From NCBI RefSeq assembly GCF_000972845.2, contig NC_040028.1, positions 11,168,038 to 11,232,037 on the forward strand: a DNA stretch of 64,000 nucleotides, in the 5' to 3' direction. Numbering within the stretch: the first letter of the stretch is position 1; each line of letters opens with the position of its first letter. Below are positions 47,935-64,000 of the stretch, one piece after another. Origin of the DNA: Larimichthys crocea. Taxonomy: Eukaryota > Chordata > Actinopteri > Sciaenidae. Under the pieces are notes generated by a model. That model saw nothing but the letters and a program-made list of their open reading frames with translations, ran no database searches and was not told where the DNA came from. The position numbers were made by a program, and so were the translations under genes.

Positions 47935-50900
47935 ATTCCAGGCAAGGCAAGCCCAGGAATCGACCCTCGTTTCGTCAGATCCTCCTACACCTCGATATTG
48001 CCTCTGCTGATGTCCTAGGAGCTCCTCAGGAGACCTACTTCAAGTCTCAGGTTGGCACTGGGCAACTGGAAAACACATTAACCTTAACTTTGTCCATTGC
48101 ACACCTCTTTTCTAAAGATGCGTTTGACTCACAATGAACGTAGAAACAGCTTTTGTCGATGATATCTTGCACACTTTAAATCATCCGATAGTGTTTGTGT
48201 CTGTGAGTGGATTATCAGCATGTTGACTATGTCCCATCTGTATTACAGTCAGAATGGAGGGAGGAAGTGAAGAAACATTTTGAGAAGATCAAAAGCGAAG
48301 GCACCTGTATCCACAGGCTGGACGAAGAGCTGATCCGACGCAGGCGGGATGAACTCAGGTGTGTGCAAAAAGATGGATTCTTTCTCACCTGTAACAAATG
48401 CAACAACAAACGTGGTAGCACCTCCATTACTATATAGATGTATTAATCCTTTAAAATGCATTGGAAAGATTTTGCATGATAGACCTTTGTGCACTTTAAC
48501 AGCAATGTAATTACCTTTGCATAGATTTTTTACTTAGCACGTTTCCTGTTCACTTTCAGGCACGCTCTGGACATTCGGGAGCACTACGAGAGGAAACTGG
48601 AGAGAGCAAACAACCTCTACATGGAGCTCAGTGCCATCATGCTGCAGCTGGAGGTCCGAGAAAAGGAACTAATGAAGTATGTAAATAAACCATCTCTCAC
48701 AGTAACTAACTTAACTGCCACCCTGCTCTTTGTTGTCAGTGTCCCACAGTTTTCTCCATTTCAATGGCATTTTCAGTAAGACAGCTGAGAGTGTATTAGT
48801 GCTAGTGAGAAGATCAGAAGAAAAAAAGTCACTGTATTGGGTCAGTTTGTATTCATGAGAACAATAGAGCTTTTTTTTTTTGAGTCACATATCCGCCTTA
48901 GCTTCTTAGGCATTTGTTTTCTCTGCTCTGGAATGACTCATATGAAAAGTTTATTTGTTGCCATTTCCTTGACCCCGTGAGAATTTCTTTCCTCTTCTGA
49001 ATAACTGCCGTGTATTTTTGTCTGTTGTGTTTTGCAATCGTCACTGTAAGATTGATTTTTAGAACTGAATGTAAATGCTATTCACTGTCACATAACTTCA
49101 AACTAATTCAGCCATCCCTGTAGGAGAGAGCAGGCAGTGGAGAAGAAATATCCCGGCACCTACAAGCGCCACCTGGTCAGACCCATCGTCAGGTCCAATG
49201 CTGTAGAGAAGCTCATCAAGAAGAAAGGAAGCATGTCCCACAAACCTGGGATGCCCCCGACTAAAAGGTGCGAAGCTCAGCTAATATAAACAGTTAAATA
49301 AGTGACTACTGTCAGTAGTGATTAAGTGAGATAAATTACTTGCTGGTAAAGCAGTTGTGATTGGAAGAAAATATCAAAGATATATTATGTTAATGTTGCT
49401 GAATGTATTTTTCTTACAGGCCAGACTTGCTTCGTTCAGACGGCATCCCCAGTGTCGACCCTCTCCCCTCACCTTCACCCCTATCAGCCAGCCCGAAGGT
49501 CTCCACGCCTCCTGGCAAAGCCCGGTACAGAAGCAAGCCTCGCCACCGTCGCGCCAACAGCAAAGGAAGCCACAGTGAGTTCCCCGGGCTGCTGAAGCCT
49601 GTTGCTGGGCCACTAGAAGACACCCAGTCTCTTCAGGAGCAGCAGTTCCACCATCACCACCACCACCACCCACCGACTGAAGGGCCCTTCCTTCCCTTAA
49701 AGGGCCGCGAGGAGGCCGTCGTCAACTGTGCCAACAACCTGCGCTACTTCGGCCCCGCCGCTGCCCTTCGCAGCCCTCAGACGGACCACCTACAGCGCCG
49801 TGTGTCTGGCTCCAGCCCTGACCTCATATCCACTGCTGTGGATGCAGACACGCGACAGCGGACTTCATCCACCAGCTCCAATCCCGTCCCGGGTGCTGGT
49901 GCTGGTTCTTTGTGTCCCTGCTGCCAAGCTCACCCCTTCCCTGGCTGCCTACACTGTCAGGAGACGCCTCCTGTATCCAACCACCCGGAGTTGCCCCACT
50001 ACTCGCTGCTCAACACCCAGGAAGGCGCTCCATCTTCTTTAGTTGTTCCAGGCAAAGGTCCAGCCTCAGACGGAGAAGCCACAAAGGAGGCTGAGCCACA
50101 AGAACAAGAGGCATGCCAACACACTTACGCCCTGCCCTCTGCACTGCCCCGCACTCTCAGACCTCTCAGGAAGGTGAGCACAGCTTGTAGCCTTACATCA
50201 GGGAGTGTGTGTTGAAGAAACTGTGAAAGGTGATGGATTAACAGCTGTAACTGCTTCTCTTACAGGGTGGCGATGAGTCATCTGAAGAGGAAGAGGGGGA
50301 GGTTGATAGTGAAGTGGAGTTTCCAAGGAGACAGAGGTAAAATACAGTTAGTCATCAAGTTTCTCACCTTAACTTTCACTGTGTTGTAACACTTGTTTCA
50401 TCATGCGGCCATCTGCTCTCTGTCACAGACCTCATCGCTGCATGAGCAGCTTCCAGTCCTACTCTACCTTCAGCTCAGAGAACCTGTCGGTGTCTGACGG
50501 AGAGGAGGGAAACACCAGCGACCACTCTCACAGCGGGCCCCTGGAGAGGATGAGCACCAGTCAGGAGGAGCACCTGGATGAGCTGCTGTCGCACACACCG
50601 GACATCCCCATCGACATCTCCACCCAGTCGGACGGCCTCTCTGACAAGGAGTGCGCCGTCCGCAGGGTGAAGACCCAGATCTCACTGGGGAAACTGTGCT
50701 CAGACGAACACAGCTACGAGGTCAGTACTGTGGATAGTATGTCTATAACTATTAGATGGATTCACTTGGCTTTTCATCTAATGTTAGTCACTGACATTTC
50801 TTAAGTAGTTTCCGTTACAGTTCATGTGTGCTGATGCTTCTCTCATTTTGCTCTCAGAATCCGCTACAGTTTGGGGACTCCGACTGTGATTCATCAGAAG

Positions 50901-50959
50901 CGGAGTGCTCCGACGCCACCATTAGAAACAACAAAGCTGGAGCTCCTTCCTCGTGGTGA
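43945..50959 (+). CDS. map3k13: MAP3K13 / LZK, leucine-zipper-bearing MAP kinase kinase kinase (13 coding exons, 1009 aa)
   Basis: Coding exons: 43945-44581, 45594-45777, 45934-46125, 47217-47375, 47555-47713, 47942-48050, 48249-48358, 48560-48676, 49124-49267, 49420-50173, 50266-50336, 50429-50720, 50858-50959. All junctions are GT-AG, phases match, and the sum is 3030 nt (human LZK is 966 aa). LZK phosphorylates MAP2Ks upstream of JNK and takes part in axon injury and regrowth signalling. The kinase domain spans about 215-465, with GSGAQGAVF loop, Lys249, HRD Asp333 and DFG Asp351. Zipper segments follow (about 480-557), then a basic stretch and an acidic [15 protein letters not shown] motif near 860. 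Versus the paralogue MAP3K12 (DLK), the text [18 protein letters not shown], the zipper region, [18 protein letters not shown] and the C-terminal PRRQRPHRC all fit LZK. The serine/proline-rich middle holds seven consecutive His. Confidence 0.96.
46126..47216 (+). other. map3k13 intron between HRD and DFG exons
   Basis: A 1.09 kb intron without recognisable genes. A GT run lies just before the acceptor (about 47179-47194). Confidence 0.5.
47894..47930. repeat. 37-base T run next to a map3k13 acceptor
   Basis: Uninterrupted T from 47894 to 47930 is followed by 'gctgattccag' and the exon at 47942. The run serves as, or merges into, the polypyrimidine tract. Its length is unreliable in most sequencing. 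Confidence 0.95.
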
Positions 50960-52009
50960 AACCACCCCCCCCCGGGGCTCGGTTTTGTTTTTGCCTGGAG
51001 GCCATCGTGTCCCACTCTGCCCTGCAGAGAAATACAGCAATAAGAGGACAACCTTGTAAACAAAGCTCCCTATAGCAAACGCCCCATGCAATCTCTCCCA
51101 GAACCCCCCGTCCACCCTCGACCCCTTCCCTATAGAAAATCCACTCTTCTTCATCTCTAGCACAGCATCCAGGCAAACCCATGGCAGGGATTCCCTTTTG
51201 AATGATAATGTACAGTAGATAGTGTAACATTCATAATTTATTTTTGTCTGAGTTTTGAAGGAAAATTCAGGACCTCTGTATGTTCTCTGATCCGAACAGA
51301 GGAGAAAACAAAAAGAAAAAAAAAAGACATTTTGAAACTGAGTATAGGCTACCTGTGTGTTGGGGAGAGACTGAGTTTGAATGAAGATGATGATGATGAG
51401 AAGGAGATGGATGTATCAGAGGCTGACAAGTAGGAGTGTGGAGTTACATCACTGCTATTGCTGGTCTCTCAGGTGACTGACGCAGATTTGATTTGGCTCT
51501 CAGCATCTTACCGTTTTAGACCAACCCCATCCCCCAACCAACGAGAACTCCCTCTCCTTAAAGTAAGATCAGTTTTCTTTATCATGAGTTTACAGTTATC
51601 CCACGCCTCCCCCACTTTTATCCCGCCCTCCCCCCCACCATGGTGAGTGGGGAACAGGGAGCTCATGAAAAAAAAACAACAACGTGTGAACACCAGCATG
51701 AACAACCTGCCTCGCAACCAGATTCCCTCCGTCCCTAGAAAAAAACTACCGTAATATGTGTCGAGTCATCAGGATCCCTACTGAACTGTCCAAGCATGCC
51801 TGCGCAGCTCGCAAGAGCTGCCAGAAGACTGCATGAAGTGGACGAGCTAGCTGTGCAACGGAGGTGAAGACTCGGCTGACAGCTAAGGAAAAGATTTAAA
51901 AAAAAAAGGGGGACTCTTCCTCTGTTACCCGGCTCATCCTTCTCCAAGACACGCCAACGTCACTGTCATCGTCAATCAGATGTCATGACCAGAGTTGTTG
52001 AGGGAGTTA

Positions 52010-52095
<86 letters not shown>

Positions 52096-54330
52096 GAGAA
52101 CACAAAGCCCTTTCCTCTCCATTAGACATTACAGTTTCAAGTCTCATCTCAGGATTGTTCGTGGACAGTGATAAACTGGACTGGACCAATAGTTGTATGT
52201 AGGAGTCTTCATTGGAGTGGCACATATTATGGACCATGCAGGAATATATATAAAAAAAAAAAAGATAGCCTTGATGTTCAACCCGTTATTGCTGTCATGA
52301 ACACTAATGTTATGTCAACGATGTAGAGAGTGTTTTAGTTGCAATCCAGGTGCAGTATCCTCTTTTTTTCCTCTTTTTTTTTTAAATCATGAGGTGCAGC
52401 ATCTCCCATGTACCATTTTCTAGCAGGGTAATTTATACTGTCTGATAAGCAATGTCCAAAAAAAAAAAAAAAAAAAAAAAAGCTTCCTGTTTTACTGTGC
52501 TGTAGTGAATAAAACAGCAATAATGTAGGTTGGCACTCAGGTGAGAATGAAGTTGCTTGCTCAGGATCCGGGGCGTCTAGCTGGCTAGACACGATACAGT
52601 GACTGGTGGCTAGAGGAGGGCAGCAAGTGTCAAACAGATTATTATAGATAGTATATTTTTAAATTGTCCCTTTTTTCTGGTGAACCTTTCCAGATATTGA
52701 TGCTCAGGTTTTATGTTGCCGATTGACAGCAGGAGCAATATATCAACAGCCACTAGATGGCGACAGTCACAATGACTTACTTTTCCTTGTGCTACGTAAA
52801 CGTCCTGGTTCCATTCCCTTTTTTAGGTTATTTATCTATCTGTTTCCCGTGACCATAAAAATCCAAGAATCCCAGCAGTATTATTTTATTTTGTCACGTT
52901 GTCTTTGACAAGGGATACTGCATCTGTGAGGGCTTTTATTTTTACACAAATAAAGAGTGTTTTTGTCCATCACCTTAATGACTTTGCGATTGAAAATTAG
53001 CTGAAATAAACGATAATGATGTCAAGATGTCAGCTCAAGTGTATGCAGGCGGCTGAGTTTCTAAGTTAGGAATATAAGCCAGAGACCACAGGCCACAGAG
53101 CAACAAACCTGCTCTTGGTTTCCAACAGCCTCATCTCAGTGTTAGTTACTCCTGTATATAAACATCTGTAAATGTAATGTAACTCATTTTATTATTATTT
53201 TTTTGTCCTCTCTCTTTAACGTATTGCACAGCTCTGACAGAGCATCGAGCTTCTGTCACTGTGCAGCAGAAAAACCTGTATTACATCAGTATTGAACACT
53301 GCAGGTGGGTGTGAGTCATGAGCGGCACAGGGTGAATCTAAAACTGTACTGATGGATAAATTCCCTTTCGCTTGAAAGGCTTACACCTGGTTCTGAAAGC
53401 AGCTGCTGCCTTTCCTTGAGCCTCCTTCAACCTTCTTCACTCTGTTTACGTACGTGTGAAATAACCTAGTTTATTGTAATGGCTGGGTAATCCGATCAAG
53501 CTGTTAATAACATTGTCTTTCTGGCATATATCCTGTGAAGTATGATTGTTGTAAAGTTTTAATTTAATTTTGATTCTTTTATTCTTTTTTTTCTTTGTAG
53601 CTGGCCTACATGATTATTGAATTAATTTATTATGAATGACTGGTAAGGTGTTCTTTTTAATTTCAGGCAGCTTTAGAAATGTCATGACCTATGATTTCTC
53701 CTGAAAAGTATTATTTAAAGGAAGCACAATGGATTGGTGTATCGGGAAGAGGACAGTATTGTGTATGGTAGAACAAAGGCATTGTCATATCACAGGAATC
53801 TGATGTCATTTTTATCTTTATTGTGACCCTGCAAGGGACCATTCATCGTTTAGATCATCTTTGTGAATAAAGTATTGATTTAGCAGACTTAACATCAGTA
53901 ATTAGCAACACAAAGTGTTCCTAAAGCTTTTTTTATCTTCACAAAGGCTATAAGGAATCACTTCTAGTAAAACCAAAAGCCAGTCAGTGGACTGTCACAG
54001 CAGGGTAAAATGAGACATTAAGCCTGAAGGCATGTGTGATGCCGATTTCTGTACTTCTGCAGATATCCCTTCCTCTCATTTTTAATCAAAATACCAGTTA
54101 CTCACATTTGAATTTCTGTGAAATTGTCTCTAACTGTGGACATCATGTTGCCTCATCCCATGTATCAAACATCTGTTTCTTTGTTACTCTCATTTCCAAC
54201 TCCCTTTCCTGTTGAACGGCATAACGATCAACCAATCCTGTCAGTTTCCTGTATTATCCAGTGTACAGTGCAATGGGTATCTGGGAGAATAAAATCAGAG
54301 CAAACAACTGCATGGAATAAATGCTGATGT
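50960..54330 (+). promoter_or_regulatory. map3k13: map3k13 3' UTR with several polyA signals
   Basis: After the stop codon there is no coding sequence. AATAAA signals occur at 52508, 52949, 53866 and 54316. The 52949 signal is followed by GT-rich DNA ('gagtgtttttgtcc') and is a good candidate, and the later ones would give a longer form. The UTR holds a long GT array (52012-52091) and A runs at about 52250 and 52458-52480. Where the transcript really ends cannot be decided from sequence. Confidence 0.55.
52012..52091. repeat. (GT)n microsatellite in map3k13 3' UTR
   Basis: About 40 GT units with one CGT interruption near 52057. ORFs called across it on both strands are artefacts. Confidence 0.97.
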
Positions 54331-54429
54331 ACTGTACCCAACACGCCGTGGTCTGACTCTTCTTTCGTTTCATTATTTATGCCCAACGATCTTGGTGTAA
54401 CCAGACACGCCTATTAAAATGTATCTCTT

Positions 54430-55010
54430 TGACTGCTCAGTTATATTTTTGAGTGTGCCTGAAAGCGCACACTATATGTTATCCACCGTGTTTCTTCCAC
54501 TTATTATTCTTACGCCGTTTTTTTGGCTCGCTTCTCCTCCCAGAGTTTTTGTCGCACACACACAAAACAGATATCAAAACGTGCGGCTCGGCAGAGATCG
54601 GTGTGCTATGACTTATCTAAGAGTTTTTGCCAAAAATCGGCAAAAACCATGCCAAAAAAATGAATGGGTGTGTATTGTGAGAATTTTGAGAGCTAGAGTG
54701 AGTGATGTCATCGCTAGAGTGGAGAGGTAGAGGAAAATTTGTCTAAAAATATATTTGTAAACTGCGATTGTGGCCACAAATGTCAAGCTACAGAAATCAT
54801 TTATAGCTAGAAACGTAGGAAAATTTGTCGTCTCACTCACATTCGCCTGCTAAAGCTGTCAGATATATAGTTTTGGCGGGAAGTGCAAAGATGCGGCAGC
54901 AACTCCCATCGACAGCCTCATAGACTGCCGTGTTAAAAAGGCGGGAAATTTTCAGGAGGAAAGCAGAAGTAACGTTTCTCTGAATTGCTGTAGATGGCAC
55001 ATTTCTTCAT
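54430..55010. repeat. Dispersed repeat of unknown class
   Basis: It opens 'gagtgtgcctgaaagcgcac' and includes 'ttattattcttacgccgttt', 'cacacacaaaacagatatca' and many 'aaaatcggcaaaaa' runs. I associate this order with a teleost interspersed repeat. The ORFs inside have no known product. Confidence 0.45.
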
Positions 55011-55334
55011 TTATCGACACAAAACAACTATGTAGATGTTCAGAAAGGACTCAGGATGCTCAAACTTAAGCTGGTTCAATGATTGGAAATACGGTTTGGC
55101 CAGAGATCCTTCCTCCTCGAGGGGTGGTCTCAGCATTTTCTCTCTGTCTCTGTCAGCATTCCCAACTGACATTCTAACAGGTGCAGTAACTGCTCTGTTG
55201 ATTAGAGTTGGTCCTGGTTGCTTGGCAACCTCAAGTCTGCCAGAAGGAGGAGAGGGGGGAGGGGCCAGCAGGCAGAAGCCGAGCGGCGGCCATTTTAGCA
55301 ATTATTGGCACTTAATTTGAACTTGTCTGTCTAA

Positions 55335-55465
55335 AATGACAGACAGAGACAGCAAAGCAGCTAGCGCATTAGCACTAACTGTAAAGACATGCGAATTGCT
55401 AACATTAGCGGCCAATGCTAAAATTTGTGCTAATGTTAATTGCTAGCACATCAGCTAGTTAGAAG
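55335..55465. repeat. GCTAAC/GCTAGC-rich repeat
   Basis: Irregular GCTAA and GCTAG words on both strands ('agctagcgcattagcac', 'gctaacattagcggcc', 'gctaatgttaattgctag') form a low-complexity block common in fish intergenic DNA. Confidence 0.6.
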
Positions 55466-55573
55466 TCGGGGTTAGGCACTATATTTTATACATTTCCAGA
55501 CTGCTTACAAACTAATGTTGCGGGGTATCGTTAAGTTTCCTTCCTTCCTTGACAATGAAAAGCAAATGACAAA

Positions 55574-55886
55574 AGGAAGGAAGGAAGGAAGGAAGGAAGG
55601 AAGGAAGGAAGGAAGGAAGGAAAAAAACGACAAAGGAAGGAAGGAAGGAAAAAAATGAAAGGAAGGAGGGAAGGAAGGAAAAAACAACGAAAGGAAGGAA
55701 AGAAAAAAACGACGAAAGGAAGGAAGGAAGGCAGGAAAGAAGTAAGGAAGGAAAAAACAACGAAAGGAAGGAGGGAAGAAAGGAAGGAAAAAACAACGAA
55801 AGGAAGGAAGGAAAAAAACGACAAAAGGAAGGAAGGAAGGCAGGAAAAAACAACGAAAGGAAGAAAGGAAGGAAGGAAGGAGGGAT
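55574..55886. repeat. GGAA minisatellite with A-rich spacers
   Basis: Blocks of AAGG/GGAA units are separated about eight times by spacers of the type 'aaaaaacaacgaaagg' or 'aaaaaacgac(a/g)aagg', at about 55621, 55649, 55680, 55702, 55751, 55788, 55811 and 55844. This is a higher-order repeat of roughly 25-40 bases. Long ORFs across it are artefacts. Confidence 0.9.
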
Positions 55887-55989
55887 TAACTATCCAGACT
55901 ACATTTTTACATGTTTACAGACAACAAAAACAGTTGTCTGTAAACATGTTTAGTTCTACTCCTAGTTGGGCATTTTAATATAGGCGTCT

Positions 55990-56330
55990 ATGGAGACTGA
56001 CTCACTTCTGCAACCAGCCTCAATCCGCCGCTTGAGGAATTACAGTTTTTAGGACTTCCACATTAGCTTCATTTTGAAGCCACAGAGGTTGCCGCTTGAT
56101 CTAGAAGATCTAGAGTTTGATTTGTCTGTTCTGGGCTACTGTAGAAACATAGCAGTCCAACATGATGGATCACGTGTAAGAGGACCTGCTCTCTGTAGAT
56201 ATAAAAGTCTCATTCTAAGGTATCAAACACTTAAAAGTCTTATTTTCAGCCACCAAGACACTAATGACAGCATATGTCTGATTACACTGTGGAACACAAT
56301 TTTCAGTCTGACAGCTGTTTTTAACTAATT
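55990..56330 (+). repeat. Two adjoining dispersed repeats
   Basis: The first part (about 56057-56095: 'cttccacattagcttcattt', 'gaggttgccgcttgat') is the end of the family at 23.99 kb. The second (about 56115-56310: 'tttgtctgttctgggctact', 'gtagatataaaagtctcatt') belongs to the MITE-like family in the same orientation as the copy at 21.03 kb. Confidence 0.55.
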
Positions 56331-56449
56331 TTTGGGTGCGGAATCCAAAACTGATCTCAAGTTTTTGAACCATAGGATCATTGTTTTCTTAAAAAATATG
56401 AAAAATACTCTACTTAACAGATATGTGCTTATTTGTTGAATCCTTGTGA

Positions 56450-56908
56450 ATTTCAAAATCTGCATCATTGCTGTCACTGTGTTCTTTAACATCACTCAGA
56501 TCTTCTAGAGGAGGTAGTTGTCCAAAAACTGGCACTGGAATTTCAGCTGAATGAGGCATTGGTCTTATAGCTGACGGTAGATTAGGATATTCTATTTGAC
56601 TTTTATTTTTCTTGTTAAATCCTGAGGTTTTACTAAACAAAAGTAACAGTCTGTGCAATGATTTTTTTTGCTCTCATTTCTTTGGTCCACATCCATAAAC
56701 TCTCGACACACTGCTTGCACACTTTGTAAGGGGCCCATGGCTTGTCTTCATCACAGAGTTTTACTTTAAAATTGGCAAAATATGCTTTTTTGACAAATGC
56801 ACTGATGTTTGCCCTCTGCCTCTTGGAATGGTGAAACTACCACAAATATAGCAAAAGGTGTCAGGGTTGTTCAGGCATTTACGACAAGAAGTAGCAGGAG
56901 CAGACATG
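56450..56908 (-). pseudogene. Broken Cys-rich ORF of a multicopy transposon-type gene
   Basis: On the minus strand an ATG at 56908 opens MSAPATSCRKCLNNPDTFCY. This continues as C-x2-C-G and, after a frame change near 56770, as YFANFKVKLCDEDKPWAPYK with KVCKQC, then WMWTKE. A further frame change leads to YPNLPSAIRPMPHSAEIPVP. The spaced C-x2-C pairs, the DKPWAP phrase and the YPNLPSAIRP motif together recall an ORF that exists in many copies in fish and invertebrate genomes, probably from a mobile element. At least two frameshifts make it non-functional here. The function of the intact protein is unknown to me. Confidence 0.6.
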
Positions 56909-56915
56909 ATCTGGA

Positions 56916-56980
56916 ACAAAGGAAATATATACCTATTAAATAGGTATATATTTCCTTTGTTTAAATAGGTCCTATTTAAA
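56916..56980. repeat. Perfect 22-bp palindrome with 1-base loop, plus second palindrome
   Basis: Arms 56916-56937 and 56939-56960 are exact reverse complements around a single A. Next to it TTTAAATAGG (56960-56969) and CCTATTTAAA (56971-56980) form a second inverted pair. Both lie just upstream, on the minus strand, of the start codon of the broken Cys-rich ORF. Confidence 0.95.
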
Positions 56981-57189
56981 TAAAAAGCTTTGAAAACTAC
57001 AAAACCAGCATAAAACGACTGCAATTTTGGAATCAGCATGCCAATTTTAGTTTTCATCAGCATAAAAATCTAACTTACTCATTGTTGTTATCATATGCCA
57101 GATCCACCTCAATGTTACAACATGCACCTTTAACGCAATAAAAGTCAGTTGTTTGTGCGTGTTGTACGTGCAGAGCTTTCTTGTGTGGT

Positions 57190-57487
57190 GTGTAAACTTC
57201 AGGGCGGGGTGAGCAGCAGGCGGGGTTAATATTGTAAAGACGTGCTGACGTTAAAACAGAAATCACCGCCGGACGGTGCTGGGCCATGAAATGAACGCTC
57301 CTCCTTCTCCTCCACCCAGTGGACAGGGGCGGAGTCCAACCTTCAGGAAGAAGCTCCACCACCGCTGCACGGTTACAGAGGTTATTACCTGCTGCAAAAA
57401 GGAGGAAGAGACATCTGGACGGATTTTCTTTTTGATAGTCCACCGACATTTCTTCATTTTCGCCCTGTAGACTGAGAGCGGGTCAAC
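57190..57487 (+). promoter_or_regulatory. pfkl: pfkl promoter and 5' UTR
   Basis: The sequence becomes GC- and CpG-richer toward the gene. A GGGGCGG Sp1-type box is at 57326 and a TGACGT half-site at 57246. No TATA box is evident, as is usual for housekeeping-type genes. An in-frame TGA at 57473 fixes the start codon at 57488. Confidence 0.5.
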
Positions 57488-63930
<6,443 letters not shown>

Positions 63931-64000
63931 GTAAAGATTAAGATGCAACCCTTTAAAGAACCAGAGCTGCATCACTTATATATTTATTTATAGTGTCAGT

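Larger units (their letters stand above)
45594..48050 (+). other. map3k13: map3k13 kinase-domain exons
   Basis: Five exons after the first coding exon carry the whole kinase domain. The activation segment, [20 protein letters not shown], and the APE motif are complete, and no catalytic residue is missing. Exons two to five all end in phase 2. Confidence 0.93.

Noticed and set aside
52007..52237. ORFs rich in Cys-Val or Thr-His
   Set aside because: They are translations of the GT array in the 3' UTR.
55505..55853. Long Phe/Ser/Pro-rich minus-strand ORFs
   Set aside because: They are frames of the GGAA repeat without stops, not genes.
55574..55886. CRISPR-like array
   Set aside because: The regular spacing comes from a GGAA minisatellite. 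Spacers are near-identical A-rich words, and the genome is a vertebrate.

Overview
The window is nuclear DNA from a ray-finned fish, most likely a spiny-rayed teleost. Three large genes of vertebrate families lie on the + strand. Each is split by GT-AG introns, and each can be rebuilt in frame, exon by exon, from start codon to stop codon or window edge. The DNA between and inside them holds tRNA-headed SINEs, a hAT transposon remnant, MITE-like elements, L2-like LINE tails and long microsatellites, several of which I recognise from memory as families common in teleosts. One 10-base run of N shows that this is an assembled draft.

Layout. Bases 1-1020 are the trpm2 upstream region. trpm2 (1021-14211) has 32 coding exons giving 1489 residues. 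It is a Ca2+-permeable, ADP-ribose-gated cation channel of the plasma membrane with a C-terminal NUDT9-homology domain. Bases 14212-43877 are about 30 kb with no confident protein gene. This stretch contains a suspect assembly junction (17.7-19.7 kb), a CpG-dense promoter-like block (about 19.86-20.05 kb), a nest of four transposable elements (21.0-22.4 kb), many repeat copies, one isolated exon-like segment (34673-34743) and a CT-rich 5'-exon-like block (about 36.0-36.4 kb). map3k13 (43945-50959) has 13 coding exons giving 1009 residues. It encodes leucine-zipper-bearing kinase LZK, a MAP kinase kinase kinase upstream of JNK. Its 3' UTR with several polyA signals probably runs to 53-54.3 kb. 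Bases 54.4-57.2 kb are repeat-rich and hold a GGAA minisatellite, a broken minus-strand Cys-rich ORF of transposon type and a perfect palindrome. pfkl (57488 to beyond the window) shows 15 exons covering 499 residues of liver-type 6-phosphofructokinase, the committed step of glycolysis.

The three genes share no pathway. Their common strand is not evidence of co-transcription. trpm2 and pfkl are close neighbours on human 21q22.3, whereas MAP3K13 is on human chromosome 3, so the trpm2-map3k13-pfkl order points to a rearrangement relative to mammals.

I found no convincing new biological system. The best leads are sequence departures in trpm2 (Nudix box, pore filter, S1-S2 linker), the nested transposons, the Cys-rich transposon ORF beside a palindrome, and the suspect assembly at 18-19.7 kb.
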